A stretch of 64,000 nucleotides of DNA from a virus: the IMG/VR virus record IMGVR_UViG_3300022926_000003, positions 36,681-100,680 of that record; one strand, given 5' to 3'. Positions 55,853 through 64,000 of the stretch are shown here, piece by piece (the stretch's first letter is position 1; each line of letters starts with the position of its first letter). The position numbers were made by a program, and so were the translations under genes. The notes under the pieces were generated by a model. It was not told the DNA's origin. It saw nothing but the letters and a program-made list of their open reading frames with translations, and ran no database searches.

Positions 55853-56302
55853 ATGAATTTTAGAACAGTAAATGGGAAAAAAGTTAGTCCCATTATCCAT
55901 ACAAGGAATATAGTAAAAAACGAACCTCACGTTGAAATTCATATTGGAAGTGATTCCCAAAGAGTAGGATCAGAAATTATATACGTTACAGCAATAGCTT
56001 ATCGTTACCCATTTAGAGGAGTTCATTACATTTATTGGAAAGAAGTATTTCCTCCTATTAAAGATGATTGGTCCCGTTTGTGGTTAGAAACAGAACGTAC
56101 TATGCAAGTAGTACAACCATTATCTAAAGAATTCCCAGGCCTTAGATTTGAAATTGATATGGATTACAATGAGGATGAATATTACATGAGTAACAGATTA
56201 GTTTCAGCTGCTAGGGGATGGGCATCATCACATGGTTATAAAGTTAATATTAAACCTAACAAACAAATCGCCACGAGAGCGGCAGATTATCATTGTAAAT
56301 AA
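55853..56302 (+). CDS. RNase H-like protein (DUF458/YkuK type)
   Basis: 149 aa. [20 protein letters not shown] (27-46) matches the start of DUF458 proteins, with the first acidic residue Asp34. Further acidic residues at 102/104 (EIDMDYN) and 145 (RAADYH) could complete an RNase H metal site. Starts immediately after tRNA-Ser, so it is probably co-transcribed and separated by tRNA processing. Confidence 0.7.
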   Translation: MNFRTVNGKKVSPIIHTRNIVKNEPHVEIHIGSDSQRVGSEIIYVTAIAYRYPFRGVHYIYWKEVFPPIKDDWSRLWLETERTMQVVQPLSKEFPGLRFEIDMDYNEDEYYMSNRLVSAARGWASSHGYKVNIKPNKQIATRAADYHCK

Positions 56303-56310
56303 ACTATAAC

Positions 56311-56318
56311 ATATTTAT
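56311..56318 (+). promoter_or_regulatory. class B (late-type) promoter element ATATTTAT
   Basis: Starts 20 bases before the TTG at 56331. Confidence 0.42.
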
Positions 56319-56330
56319 AAACAAAATATT

Positions 56331-56780
56331 TTGGATATAGATAAGATATTTGGTTCATTTGATTCATCTTCTAACAGTTGGGGTTGGAATGAGAGGAGTT
56401 ACAATTATTATAATCCTCGTGCACTTCCTAAAATAGATGAAAATCATCCTAAATACTTTATTAGGATGTTTTGGAAAATTATTAATAATTATCTTTTCTA
56501 TAACAAACAATTAATTGATTTTTTTGGTGCCGCCGATCCTTCCATTTCAATACAAGAAATTGAATATGCTGGGGAAAGGATGTTATATGCTAGGGCATAT
56601 GGGTTTGTTGAAAAAATTGATGTAGAGGATGATTATCATCAAAAGATATTAAGAGAAGAGGATTATAAAAAATTAACTAAAGCATACAAAATGTCAATTA
56701 AGTTTTATGAAAATGAAGAAGAATATGAAAAGTGTGCTTTCCTTAAAAAGCAACTTGATTTCGTAAAATCCTCATCGTAA
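56331..56780 (+). CDS. hypothetical protein with UvrB/UvrC-like C-terminus
   Basis: 149 aa from a TTG. The ending FYENEEEYEKCAFLKKQLDF is the UVR-like helical hairpin also seen at 17017 and 19207. Middle part helical, aromatic. Unrecognised. T4-like phages often keep small proteins of this sort near gp55. Confidence 0.5.
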   Translation: MDIDKIFGSFDSSSNSWGWNERSYNYYNPRALPKIDENHPKYFIRMFWKIINNYLFYNKQLIDFFGAADPSISIQEIEYAGERMLYARAYGFVEKIDVEDDYHQKILREEDYKKLTKAYKMSIKFYENEEEYEKCAFLKKQLDFVKSSS

Positions 56781-56805
56781 CTTCCAGTTTTAAATCAAAA
56801 AAAAA

Positions 56806-57006
56806 ATGTATTTTAGAGATCACATTCAAAATAAATTAGAAGCGGGACAATCACGCTTAAAACAATTAAAATTTTGGGTTAATAGAGGGCAAGGAGATAT
56901 AGCTGAGATGCTTAAGTCTATAGAAGAATGCCATGATTTACTTGAAGATATCAAGTCCATAGTAGATCGTGAACCTCGTACCCCTAACGAATATAACAAA
57001 GTTTAA
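56806..57006 (+). CDS. small helical protein
   Basis: 66 aa, two or three helices with coiled-coil potential, unrecognised. Confidence 0.5.
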   Translation: MYFRDHIQNKLEAGQSRLKQLKFWVNRGQGDIAEMLKSIEECHDLLEDIKSIVDREPRTPNEYNKV

Positions 57007-57008
57007 TT

Positions 57009-57779
57009 ATGCTTACAGCTGAACAGATCCAATCCAATTGGGATGAATTCTGCGAGAATATTGAAACTTATATTTCATCACCTCGCAGAGAAAAACTTCT
57101 TGAGTTTTACGAGAAATATGAGGACCGCATTATGATGATGCCTGCTGCTCATAAAAAAGAATACCACAATGCCTTCCCAGGTGGTTATGTTGAACACGTA
57201 AATCGAGTTGTTCGTTGTGCTATTAAACAACAGGGATTATGGGCTGATGAAGGGGCAGACATGTCTACTTTTACCGAGGAAGAACTTGTATTTTCCGCTA
57301 TTAATCATGATTTGGGGAAAATGGGAGATGAAGAGAACGAATCATACATCCCCCAGACTGATAAGTGGAGACGAGAAAAATTAGGGGAAGATTATATGTT
57401 TAATAAAGCCGTCCCATTTGCTTCAGTCCCAGATCGTGGTTTGTTTTTACTCCAATCCCATGGGATTCGATATAGCTTTAATGAAATGGTTGCTATTCAA
57501 ACACATGATGGTTTGTATGATGAGGGCAACAAAAAATACCTATTCTCATTCCAACCAGAACAAAAGCCACGTACTTCTCTCCCATTTATTCTACACCAAG
57601 CAGATCTGATGGCTGCCCGTATTGAATTTGAACGTGAGTGGTTACCTAAGTTTAAAAATCCCGTGCCTACCCAGGAAAGTAATTTTACATTACAGAAAGA
57701 AGTCAAAAAATCAACAAAAGATAAAGCACTTTCTCAGCTTAAAAATGAGAATTTAAAAAATATCTTTGATAAATTATGA
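57009..57779 (+). CDS. HD-domain phosphohydrolase
   Basis: 256 aa. The four HD-domain signatures are present: GGYVEHVNRV (His63), AINHDLGKMG (His100-Asp101), QTHDG (about 163) and HQADLMAARIE (about 198, Asp). HD enzymes hydrolyse nucleotides or cyclic nucleotides. In the phage it may recycle dNTPs or remove an alarm nucleotide; the sequence does not tell which. Upstream of gp55 in one operon; ATGA overlap with the next gene. Confidence 0.78.
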   Translation: MLTAEQIQSNWDEFCENIETYISSPRREKLLEFYEKYEDRIMMMPAAHKKEYHNAFPGGYVEHVNRVVRCAIKQQGLWADEGADMSTFTEEELVFSAINHDLGKMGDEENESYIPQTDKWRREKLGEDYMFNKAVPFASVPDRGLFLLQSHGIRYSFNEMVAIQTHDGLYDEGNKKYLFSFQPEQKPRTSLPFILHQADLMAARIEFEREWLPKFKNPVPTQESNFTLQKEVKKSTKDKALSQLKNENLKNIFDKL

Positions 57780-58057
57780 TAGAAACTATCGTCATCAGTA
57801 TATTAGGGGTTTTGGTTGTGATCTTAGGATTCACAACCTTTAACCTCTTACGTAAAAATGAAAAACAAGAAGATATACTAGCAGGGTATATAACTTACTT
57901 GGATCAATTAAGTCGAATAATAGAAATCTCTGATGAAAAGCTCAAAAAAATAGATGAACGTGGCATCTTTAAAAGCGATGACGAGATTGGCTTCATGTAT
58001 GAACAAATTAAAGAACTTCAGAGAATTCTATCCCAATTTAGGATGGATAAATTATGA
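57776..58057 (+). CDS. membrane-anchored coiled-coil protein
   Basis: 93 aa, one N-terminal helix (TIVISILGVLVVILGFTTFN) and a helical C-terminal part. Same plan as the protein at 55536. ATGA overlaps on both sides. Confidence 0.55.
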   Translation: MIETIVISILGVLVVILGFTTFNLLRKNEKQEDILAGYITYLDQLSRIIEISDEKLKKIDERGIFKSDDEIGFMYEQIKELQRILSQFRMDKL

Positions 58058-58770
58058 GTGAAGTAAGAAAAAGAAAAAAGAAAACAAAAAATCAATATTT
58101 TACCCAAGCAACCGAAGATGCTATAGTAAAGTATAACAATACAATTGACCCGGAAGAGCGTAGTAGGATCTATCGAGATGAGATCCACTACGCTTTTTTT
58201 AAGCTAACCGAGAATATAATTCATACCTTTAAATTTTACTACACAGAAGTAAATGAGATAGAACATTTACAACATGAAGTAATTACATTTCTCCTTAGTA
58301 AAATTCATCTATTCAACCCAGAACGTGGGGCTAAAGCATTCTCATACTTTGGGACTATTGCTAAGCGATATTTAATTATAGAAAATACTAAAAACTATAA
58401 AAAACGAGTAGATAAAGCTCCTGTTGAAGAACTCTATCATAATGATAAATATTCATATGATTTAGATTATAACCCAACAGAAAAAGATGATCTTTCTGAT
58501 TTTTTAGATATCTATATTGAATATTGTACTAAAAATATTTATAAATTATTTCCTAAAGAAAAAGACGCTAAAGTAGCAGATGCTATATTAGAAGTTTTTA
58601 GAAAAAGAGAAGGGTTAAATATTTTTAATAAAAAAGCTATTTACCTTTATGTTAGGGAAATAGTAGAGGTTAAAACCCCTCACATTACTCGTATTGCAGA
58701 CCAACTAAGTAATATATTTAAAGACAACTATATTTTCTATTTAGAAAATGGGTATGTAGACTTTGATTAA
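58054..58770 (+). CDS. 55: late sigma factor, gp55-like
   Basis: 238 aa (T4 gp55 has 185). The segment at about 69-112 (IEHLQHEVITFLLSKIHLFN, then GAKAFSYFGTIAKRYLIIE) is a reduced sigma region 2, which binds core RNA polymerase and the -10-like element. Regions 3 and 4 are absent as in T4 gp55. It should direct RNA polymerase to late promoters with the sliding clamp as enhancer-bound activator. The class B element ATATTTAT is the obvious target. It sits directly before the baseplate genes. Confidence 0.8.
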   Translation: MSEVRKRKKKTKNQYFTQATEDAIVKYNNTIDPEERSRIYRDEIHYAFFKLTENIIHTFKFYYTEVNEIEHLQHEVITFLLSKIHLFNPERGAKAFSYFGTIAKRYLIIENTKNYKKRVDKAPVEELYHNDKYSYDLDYNPTEKDDLSDFLDIYIEYCTKNIYKLFPKEKDAKVADAILEVFRKREGLNIFNKKAIYLYVREIVEVKTPHITRIADQLSNIFKDNYIFYLENGYVDFD

Positions 58771-58775
58771 TATTT

Positions 58776-58783
58776 ATATTTAT
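58776..58783 (+). promoter_or_regulatory. class B (late-type) promoter element, double
   Basis: ATATTTAT at 58776, exactly 12 bases before the ATG at 58788; a second copy overlaps at 58770. It would drive the baseplate operon. Confidence 0.62.
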
Positions 58784-58787
58784 TGTC

Positions 58788-59126
58788 ATGGGACAATTAG
58801 ATAAAGATATATTTGGAGGTAAAAAATTTTCTGATCTTCTTGAAGAAATTTACAATAATCAAAAGAAAAAAGAAGAACAAATTTCTACTCTTATTTCTGA
58901 GCTAAAACCTCTTATTCAGGATATTGGGGATGCTACCTTGGTAGTTCCTTTACTTAAGGAATATCTCGAAATATCTGTTAAAAATGATGAGCAGCTTATA
59001 AAAATGGCAAATATTGTCCAAAAAGCAGTTCAAAATGATGTTGATGATGACAATTTTGGCATGACAGACGCTGAAAAAGAGCAGTTATTAGGTGAAATAA
59101 AGAAATTTGGCAAGGATAAAAAATAA
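58788..59126 (+). CDS. hypothetical virion-associated protein
   Basis: 112 aa, helical and acidic, with MTDAEKEQLLGEIKKFGKDK at the end. First gene of the baseplate operon, overlapping the next by one base (TAATG). Not recognised; T4-like marine phages often have a small gene here. Confidence 0.5.
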   Translation: MGQLDKDIFGGKKFSDLLEEIYNNQKKKEEQISTLISELKPLIQDIGDATLVVPLLKEYLEISVKNDEQLIKMANIVQKAVQNDVDDDNFGMTDAEKEQLLGEIKKFGKDKK

Positions 59127-60349
59127 TGCCCCAACAACAATATGGCATATCAGCACTTGTTAGGGGTAACGAAAATTCCTCATTAACTCCTCCTAAAACA
59201 GGGACTAATATAGTTTCTGTGAGGGTGAAGGATATTATACTAGATAGTAACCATCCTGAGTTTAAAACTTATGGGGAGTGGAATGGTGTAGGTACTATTT
59301 TTTTTGATAGTGTTAAATTTCCATTTGCTACTGAGGTGGTAAATGTAGCTTCTCCTCTTTTTCCTAATCAAAAATTTTTCCCATTAATTAATGAATTAGT
59401 GTCCATAGTATTTTTAGCATCCCCCAATAGTCAAGAGGATACTAATTTAACCGAAGCCTATTATTTTCCCCCTATAAATTTATGGAATAGTCAACATCAT
59501 AATGCTCTCCCAGACCCTACTCAATCTCCTAATAGTAATTCCCAACAAGATTATGAAAAATCTTCGGAAGGTATACCACAAGATATAAGAAGGGTTAATG
59601 ATAATTCTACGGAAATTGACTTAGGAGAAGGATTTAATGAAAAAATTAATACTTACCCTTTACAGTTTTATATCGGGGATCATATTCTAGAAGGAAGGTG
59701 GGGTAATTCTATTAGATTAGGAAGTACATTAAAAAACTCCTCAAATAAATGGTCATCAGTAGGTGAAAATGGAGATCCTATTATTATAATTAGAAATGGT
59801 CAACCTCAAGATTTAACTCAAGATAGTTGGATTCCAATATCTGAAGATGTTAACAAAGATCAATCCTCAGCTTATTTTACGCAAGGACAAAAAATTCCTT
59901 TAGAAACTTCAAGTGAAACTTATAATAGTTACAGACAGGCTCCTACTAAAGTTAGCGAATATACAGCAAACCAAATCCTTTTCAATTCAGGGAGAATTGT
60001 TTTAAATTCTAAAACAGATAGTATATTATTATCTTCTAATAACTCTATTAGTTTAAATTCTCCTTCTTCTATTAATATTGATTCTAAAGAATTTATAATA
60101 GCTACTAATAAAATTTATTTAGGAAATAAAGATGCTACTGAGCCCCTTTTAAAGGGGGATATTACTATAACTCAGTTAGTATCTATGATAGATGCTTTAG
60201 TTCAATTTTTTACAGCTTATGGAGGAGAACCCCCTAATGCTAAACTAGCATCAACCCCCTTAGCTTCAGCTAATGTAGTACCTACTTTGAATTCTGTAAA
60301 AGCGAGTTTGCAGAGCAGAGCTAAATCTAAAAATAATTTTACAACATAA
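59126..60349 (+). CDS. baseplate hub/spike protein, gp5/VgrG-like
   Basis: 407 aa. The N-terminal part is an OB-fold-like barrel (VRVKDIILDSNHPEFKTYG); residues about 290-345 carry short repeated strands (IVLNSKTDSILLSSNNSISL, then SPSSINIDSKEFIIAT) as in the triple beta-helix of gp5 and VgrG spikes. No lysozyme domain, unlike T4 gp5. It would sit at the centre of the baseplate and pierce the host envelope. Confidence 0.68.
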   Translation: MPQQQYGISALVRGNENSSLTPPKTGTNIVSVRVKDIILDSNHPEFKTYGEWNGVGTIFFDSVKFPFATEVVNVASPLFPNQKFFPLINELVSIVFLASPNSQEDTNLTEAYYFPPINLWNSQHHNALPDPTQSPNSNSQQDYEKSSEGIPQDIRRVNDNSTEIDLGEGFNEKINTYPLQFYIGDHILEGRWGNSIRLGSTLKNSSNKWSSVGENGDPIIIIRNGQPQDLTQDSWIPISEDVNKDQSSAYFTQGQKIPLETSSETYNSYRQAPTKVSEYTANQILFNSGRIVLNSKTDSILLSSNNSISLNSPSSINIDSKEFIIATNKIYLGNKDATEPLLKGDITITQLVSMIDALVQFFTAYGGEPPNAKLASTPLASANVVPTLNSVKASLQSRAKSKNNFTT

Positions 60350-61227
60350 TGGCTAGTATTTGTACTCCTACAAATGATAATCAGCAGATATTGTCCTTGC
60401 TGCCTCCTCTCCCTAGTATACAGAGATTGGTAACTCTTATTATGCAAAAAATAGCAGAAATTAAAAACAAGTATACTAGTAAAATTACTAACCTTACAAG
60501 TGATTTAGAAGTATGTCCTCCTCCCCAACAATTAGAAAAAATTATAAACACTAGAAACAATATTGTAACCTTATTATCAAGGGTATATGCAACTGTGGAT
60601 AGAATAGGGAGTTCTATATCGGGGGCAAGTACTCTAGTTAATGTAGTATTAGCAGTTATTAAAGCAACATCTACAGTGGCAACAAGTGTTGCTATCGGTA
60701 GTATGTTTGTTCCCCTCCCCATACCAGGTGTAGTATCCTCAGGGATATCAGCAGGCCAAAATGCAGTGGAAAAAGGTAAATTTAAGGGAAATGGTGCCCC
60801 AAAATTAATTCCTATACAAGATGGTTTAATATCTGCCAATATAGCCATACAATTATTTGCTAATGCTTTAAAAGATTTTATATGTCAATTAGAAAAATTA
60901 GACTTCTCTTTATTAGAGTGTATTGAGGGGAGTGATGAGCCTTCTTTAAAAAATAAAATTGAACCTTTAGACCCTAAAGTTGTAGAATTTGTAGAAGAGG
61001 TTATACAAGCAAATGAATCTAGCTTATTAGAAACTACTTATAGAGGATTTACATTTGAAATTGAGGAAATCCCCTTTAATTCAAGAATAAACAGAAAAAG
61101 AGCTAATGCTTTAAACAAAAGTGGAATTGCTCTTTTAAGCTCAGAATTATCCTTCACTCAAGAACCTTCAGTATTAATAGAAGAATTAAAATTTGTAATA
61201 GATAGAGATAATTTAAGGGCAGATTAA
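60349..61227 (+). CDS. putative baseplate/tail structural protein
   Basis: 292 aa. Helical N-terminal part, then an Ala/Gly/Val-rich hydrophobic middle (about 85-140, VVLAVIKATSTVATSVAIGS) and a polar C-terminus. Not recognised; the context between gp5-like and gp25-like genes makes a tail role likely. Confidence 0.55.
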   Translation: MASICTPTNDNQQILSLLPPLPSIQRLVTLIMQKIAEIKNKYTSKITNLTSDLEVCPPPQQLEKIINTRNNIVTLLSRVYATVDRIGSSISGASTLVNVVLAVIKATSTVATSVAIGSMFVPLPIPGVVSSGISAGQNAVEKGKFKGNGAPKLIPIQDGLISANIAIQLFANALKDFICQLEKLDFSLLECIEGSDEPSLKNKIEPLDPKVVEFVEEVIQANESSLLETTYRGFTFEIEEIPFNSRINRKRANALNKSGIALLSSELSFTQEPSVLIEELKFVIDRDNLRAD

Positions 61228-61231
61228 TTAA

Positions 61232-61239
61232 ATATTTAT
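61232..61239 (+). promoter_or_regulatory. class B (late-type) promoter element ATATTTAT
   Basis: Starts 13 bases before the ATG at 61245. Confidence 0.5.
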
Positions 61240-61244
61240 AAATA

Positions 61245-61574
61245 ATGAAACAAAACGCGTTAAAATCATTAATAAAACAAGCAGTTAAGGAAGCAATACA
61301 AGAAGAATTAAAAGATATTTTACTTGAGGCAGTCAAATCCCCTAAACAAACAGTTGTAGAAAATATTCAACCCCAAAAGGTTGTTGATGGTCCTTCAATG
61401 AGCTCAAAGGAAAAAAGAGCAGCATACCAAAATATATTAGGAGATATGCGAACTCAATTTACTTCTCAAAATGTACCCAAACCTTTTAATCCCCAAGGAG
61501 GGGTACCTGGGGGGGACTTACCTGCAGGAGAAGTTAACATGGATCAAATAATGGGGTTAATGAATAGTAAATAA
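61245..61574 (+). CDS. hypothetical virion protein
   Basis: 109 aa. Helical N-terminus (ALKSLIKQAVKEAIQEELKD) followed by a Pro/Gly-rich low-complexity part. TAATGG overlap with the gp25-like gene. Not recognised. Confidence 0.5.
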   Translation: MKQNALKSLIKQAVKEAIQEELKDILLEAVKSPKQTVVENIQPQKVVDGPSMSSKEKRAAYQNILGDMRTQFTSQNVPKPFNPQGGVPGGDLPAGEVNMDQIMGLMNSK

Positions 61575-61996
61575 TGGCTATAAAGCAAACCAACATATTC
61601 CCTTTAGATAAACAACCTAGGAAGGCTGTTGGGGTTGCTTACCCTTTCTCAGCATTTGCTGTATCAGGTTCATCTACTCCTTTTAAAGTTAATTATACTA
61701 CAAAAGACCAAATAAATTCTAACTTAGCAGTATTTTTTTATACTAGCCCTGGAGAAAGACCTTTAAACCCAGACTATGGTGGGGGTTTAAAAAATATTTT
61801 ATTTGATCAATTAACAGACAACACCTACGAAACTGTTAAGCAGATTGTAAAAGCTTCTTTATTTACACACTTTCCTGAGGTTGATTTGAAGAAACTAGAA
61901 GTATTTGGAGACCCCGATGGGTTAACATTAAAAGTTATTATGTCTTACGCGGTTTTTAATGAAAATGATACTCTTGAACTAAATTTTAGTGCTTAA
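61574..61996 (+). CDS. 25: baseplate wedge subunit, gp25-like
   Basis: 140 aa. YTSPGERPLNPDYGGGLKN (about 54-72) is the signature of gp25 proteins, the universal sheath-initiating subunit of contractile tails. The Glu-Arg-Pro core is intact. Followed immediately by the gp6-like gene (TAATGG). Confidence 0.9.
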   Translation: MAIKQTNIFPLDKQPRKAVGVAYPFSAFAVSGSSTPFKVNYTTKDQINSNLAVFFYTSPGERPLNPDYGGGLKNILFDQLTDNTYETVKQIVKASLFTHFPEVDLKKLEVFGDPDGLTLKVIMSYAVFNENDTLELNFSA

Positions 61997-63876
61997 TGGC
62001 TAACACAAATAAAGATATAAAATATATAAACAGAGATTTTGATACTCTTAGAAGGGGGTTAATAGAATTTTCTAAAACCTATTTTCCCAACACTTATAAT
62101 GATTTTAGTGCTAATTCTCCAGGATCAATGTTTATTGAAATGGCTTCTTATGTAGGAGATGTACTGTCCTTTTATATTGATAACCAAGTTCAAGAAACAT
62201 TTTTACAATACGCCCGTCAAGAACCTAACTTGTATGATTTAGCATATATGATGGGTTATAAACCTAAAGCAACAGGTGTAGCCACAGTAGATGTTGATTT
62301 TTATCAACAAATCCCTGCTAGACTAACAAATGGTACCTACCAACCAGATTGGAGGTATGCTCTTAAAATAAAAGAAAATGCTGTAGTTTCTTCTACTTTA
62401 GGGAATAGTACTAAATTTTTAGTACAAGATTCTATTGATTTTACGGTGTCATCTTCAATGGATCCCACAGAAATTACTGTGTATACGGTTGATGGTGCAA
62501 ACGCTGAAAGGTTTTTGTTAAAAAAATCTAGAAAAGCTATATCCGCTACTATTAATACTACAACTTTCTCTTTCACAGGAGATGCTCAAAGATTTTCCAC
62601 AGTAACTATTAACGGAGCCAATATCGTAGGAGTATTAGACATTACAGATAGTGATGGTAATAAGTGGACTGAAGTACCCTATTTAGCTCAAGAAACAGTA
62701 TTTGAAACGTTAAAAAATGTTCAAAATGAAGGAGATAAATTTGGGCCTAATCCAAATCTATCACTTGATAATAGTGAAGTACCATATTTACTCAAATTGA
62801 AAAAAGTACCTAGAAGGTATGTTACTCGCTTTAAATCTAAAACCCAACTAGATATACAATTTGGAGCAGGAACCCAAAATGATTCGGATGCTGTGTTTGT
62901 GCCTAATCCTACAAATGTAGGTATAGGATTGCCCTATGGTAAAGACAAGTTACAAACAGCTTTTAATCCTACTAATTTTTTATATACTAAAACTTACGGT
63001 ATAGCCCCAAAAAATACTACACTAACTGTTAGATATTTAGTAGGAGGGGGAGTATCTTCTAATGTAGAATCTAATGTATTAAACAGTGTAACGGGAGATA
63101 TACAATTTCAACAAGCAGATTTAGATAATACTAATAACCTAGCACAAGACATATTTAACTCATTCTTTGCAACCAACCCTGGAGGGGCAAGTGGGGGTGA
63201 TGATGGAGATAACATTGAAGAACTAAGAAATAATTCATTAGGTACTTTTGGGGGGCAACTACGAACAGTAACTCAAGAAGATTATTTAATAAGAGCACTA
63301 AGCTTACCCCCAGAATATGGTACTATTGCTAAAGCTTATATAGAACCTACAAAGCTTAGTTCTTTATCTCCTGGGGAGAGTATAAAAACTTTAAATTTAT
63401 ATATAGCAGCTTATAATGGGGAAGGCCAGTTAACAACTGCTACTGATGCTTTAAAACAAAATCTTACTACTTATTTGTCTCAGTATAGAAGTGCTAACGA
63501 TTCTATAAAATTATCAGATGCTTATATTGTTAATATAGGGGTTGATTTTGATATTATTACATACCCTAATTATAATAGTAATGAGGTAATTTCAAAATGT
63601 ATAACACAACTAAAATCCTATTTTAATATAAAAAATATACAAATAAACCAACCTATCCTTCTTAAAGAATTATTTATTTTATTAGATCAGGTAGAAGGAG
63701 TACAAACAGTTGGTAATATTAATATATCAAACAAAACAGGGGGCAATTATTCCCAATATGGATATGACATACCAGGAGCTACATTAAATAATGTTATTTA
63801 TCCCTCAGTAGATCCTTCTATTTTCGAAGTTAAATTTCCTAATTCTGATATAAGAGGCAGAGTAACAACATTCTAA
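61996..63876 (+). CDS. 6: baseplate wedge subunit, gp6-like
   Basis: 626 aa (T4 gp6 has 660). The N-terminus INRDFDTLRRGLIEFSKTYF and SPGSMFIEMASYVGDVLSFY are typical of gp6/baseplate J-like proteins; the C-terminal half (LRTVTQEDYLIRALSLPPEY) is also of this family. It forms the inner ring of baseplate wedges. Gene order gp25-gp6 is conserved in contractile-tailed phages. Confidence 0.9.
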   Translation: MANTNKDIKYINRDFDTLRRGLIEFSKTYFPNTYNDFSANSPGSMFIEMASYVGDVLSFYIDNQVQETFLQYARQEPNLYDLAYMMGYKPKATGVATVDVDFYQQIPARLTNGTYQPDWRYALKIKENAVVSSTLGNSTKFLVQDSIDFTVSSSMDPTEITVYTVDGANAERFLLKKSRKAISATINTTTFSFTGDAQRFSTVTINGANIVGVLDITDSDGNKWTEVPYLAQETVFETLKNVQNEGDKFGPNPNLSLDNSEVPYLLKLKKVPRRYVTRFKSKTQLDIQFGAGTQNDSDAVFVPNPTNVGIGLPYGKDKLQTAFNPTNFLYTKTYGIAPKNTTLTVRYLVGGGVSSNVESNVLNSVTGDIQFQQADLDNTNNLAQDIFNSFFATNPGGASGGDDGDNIEELRNNSLGTFGGQLRTVTQEDYLIRALSLPPEYGTIAKAYIEPTKLSSLSPGESIKTLNLYIAAYNGEGQLTTATDALKQNLTTYLSQYRSANDSIKLSDAYIVNIGVDFDIITYPNYNSNEVISKCITQLKSYFNIKNIQINQPILLKELFILLDQVEGVQTVGNINISNKTGGNYSQYGYDIPGATLNNVIYPSVDPSIFEVKFPNSDIRGRVTTF

Positions 63877-63877
63877 T

Positions 63878-64000
63878 ATGGCTGTATATAAATTATTCCC
63901 TACTAAAGACACTACTATATATTCTAAATATCCTGTTAAAAACACAGGATTAGATTCTATTATAGAAACTAGTACAGATGTGAATGGCGAATTAAGTAGA
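63878..64000 (+). CDS. tail/baseplate structural protein, N-terminal fragment
   Basis: 41 codons before the window ends. The start KLFPTKDTTIYSKYP and KNTGLDSIIE resemble the DNRLRE-like start of structural proteins that follow gp6 in T4-like marine phages. The rest is outside the window. Confidence 0.6.
   Translation, partial: MAVYKLFPTKDTTIYSKYPVKNTGLDSIIETSTDVNGELSR

Overview
The window is part of the genome of a large T4-like myovirus. Every conserved marker seen is of T4 type: a family B DNA polymerase (gp43-like, split in two), sliding clamp (gp45), clamp loader (gp44 and gp62), late sigma factor (gp55) and baseplate wedge proteins (gp25, gp6). The DNA is AT-rich. Starts almost never have a Shine-Dalgarno sequence, many genes overlap by ATGA or TAATG, and one promoter class has a core (TATATTC/TATCTTT) close to the TAnnTTTG element of Bacteroidota. 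Three small lipoproteins and a GH16 glucanase also fit a Bacteroidota host, probably aquatic. The host is an inference.

Layout. (1) 1-8.2 kb: replication and chaperones: split polymerase, clamp, Hsp20, GroES, GroEL, clamp loader, a MazG-like protein and a Cas4/RecB-like nuclease. (2) 8.2-19 kb: surface-sugar genes: methyltransferase, short DegT-like protein, two left-handed beta-helix acyltransferases, six glycosyltransferase-like genes, an RgpF-like protein and a GH16 glucanase. (3) 19-26 kb: small genes, a cluster of eight... of which seven tRNAs lie here (the eighth, tRNA-Ser, is at 55.8 kb), two candidate structured RNAs between the tRNAs, two lipoproteins and two more glycosyltransferase-like genes. 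(4) 26-28 kb: small genes and a HAD phosphatase, closed by the one clear intrinsic terminator. (5) 28-37 kb: four fibre/adhesin-like proteins sharing an N-terminal anchor, three of them in tandem modules with a small partner gene. (6) 37-47.8 kb: many small, probably early or middle genes, each group behind a copy of a distinctive promoter, ending in a RadA-like ATPase. (7) 48-54.3 kb: an array of proteins that share a short N-terminal leader ending in a T4 prohead-protease-type site, probably packaged internal head proteins. (8) 54.3-58.8 kb: DUF932, RNase H-like and HD-domain proteins, tRNA-Ser and gp55. (9) 58.8-64 kb: baseplate operon.

Regulation. Two strand-oriented promoter classes can be read directly. 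Class A is a direct repeat GTCAT-N6-GTCAT (11-bp period), 36 bp upstream of a TATATTC core, often with an inverted repeat between them; it precedes small accessory genes. Class B is ATATTTAT, usually exactly 12 nt before the start codon, in front of head, baseplate and internal-protein genes; this geometry implies leaderless late mRNAs and would be read by the gp55-type sigma factor encoded in the window. The strongest candidates for new biology are the two promoter systems, the leader-tagged protein array, the RNA gene closed by an 11-bp helix between tRNA-Ile and tRNA-Lys, and the tandem fibre modules with copper-site-like C-terminal domains.
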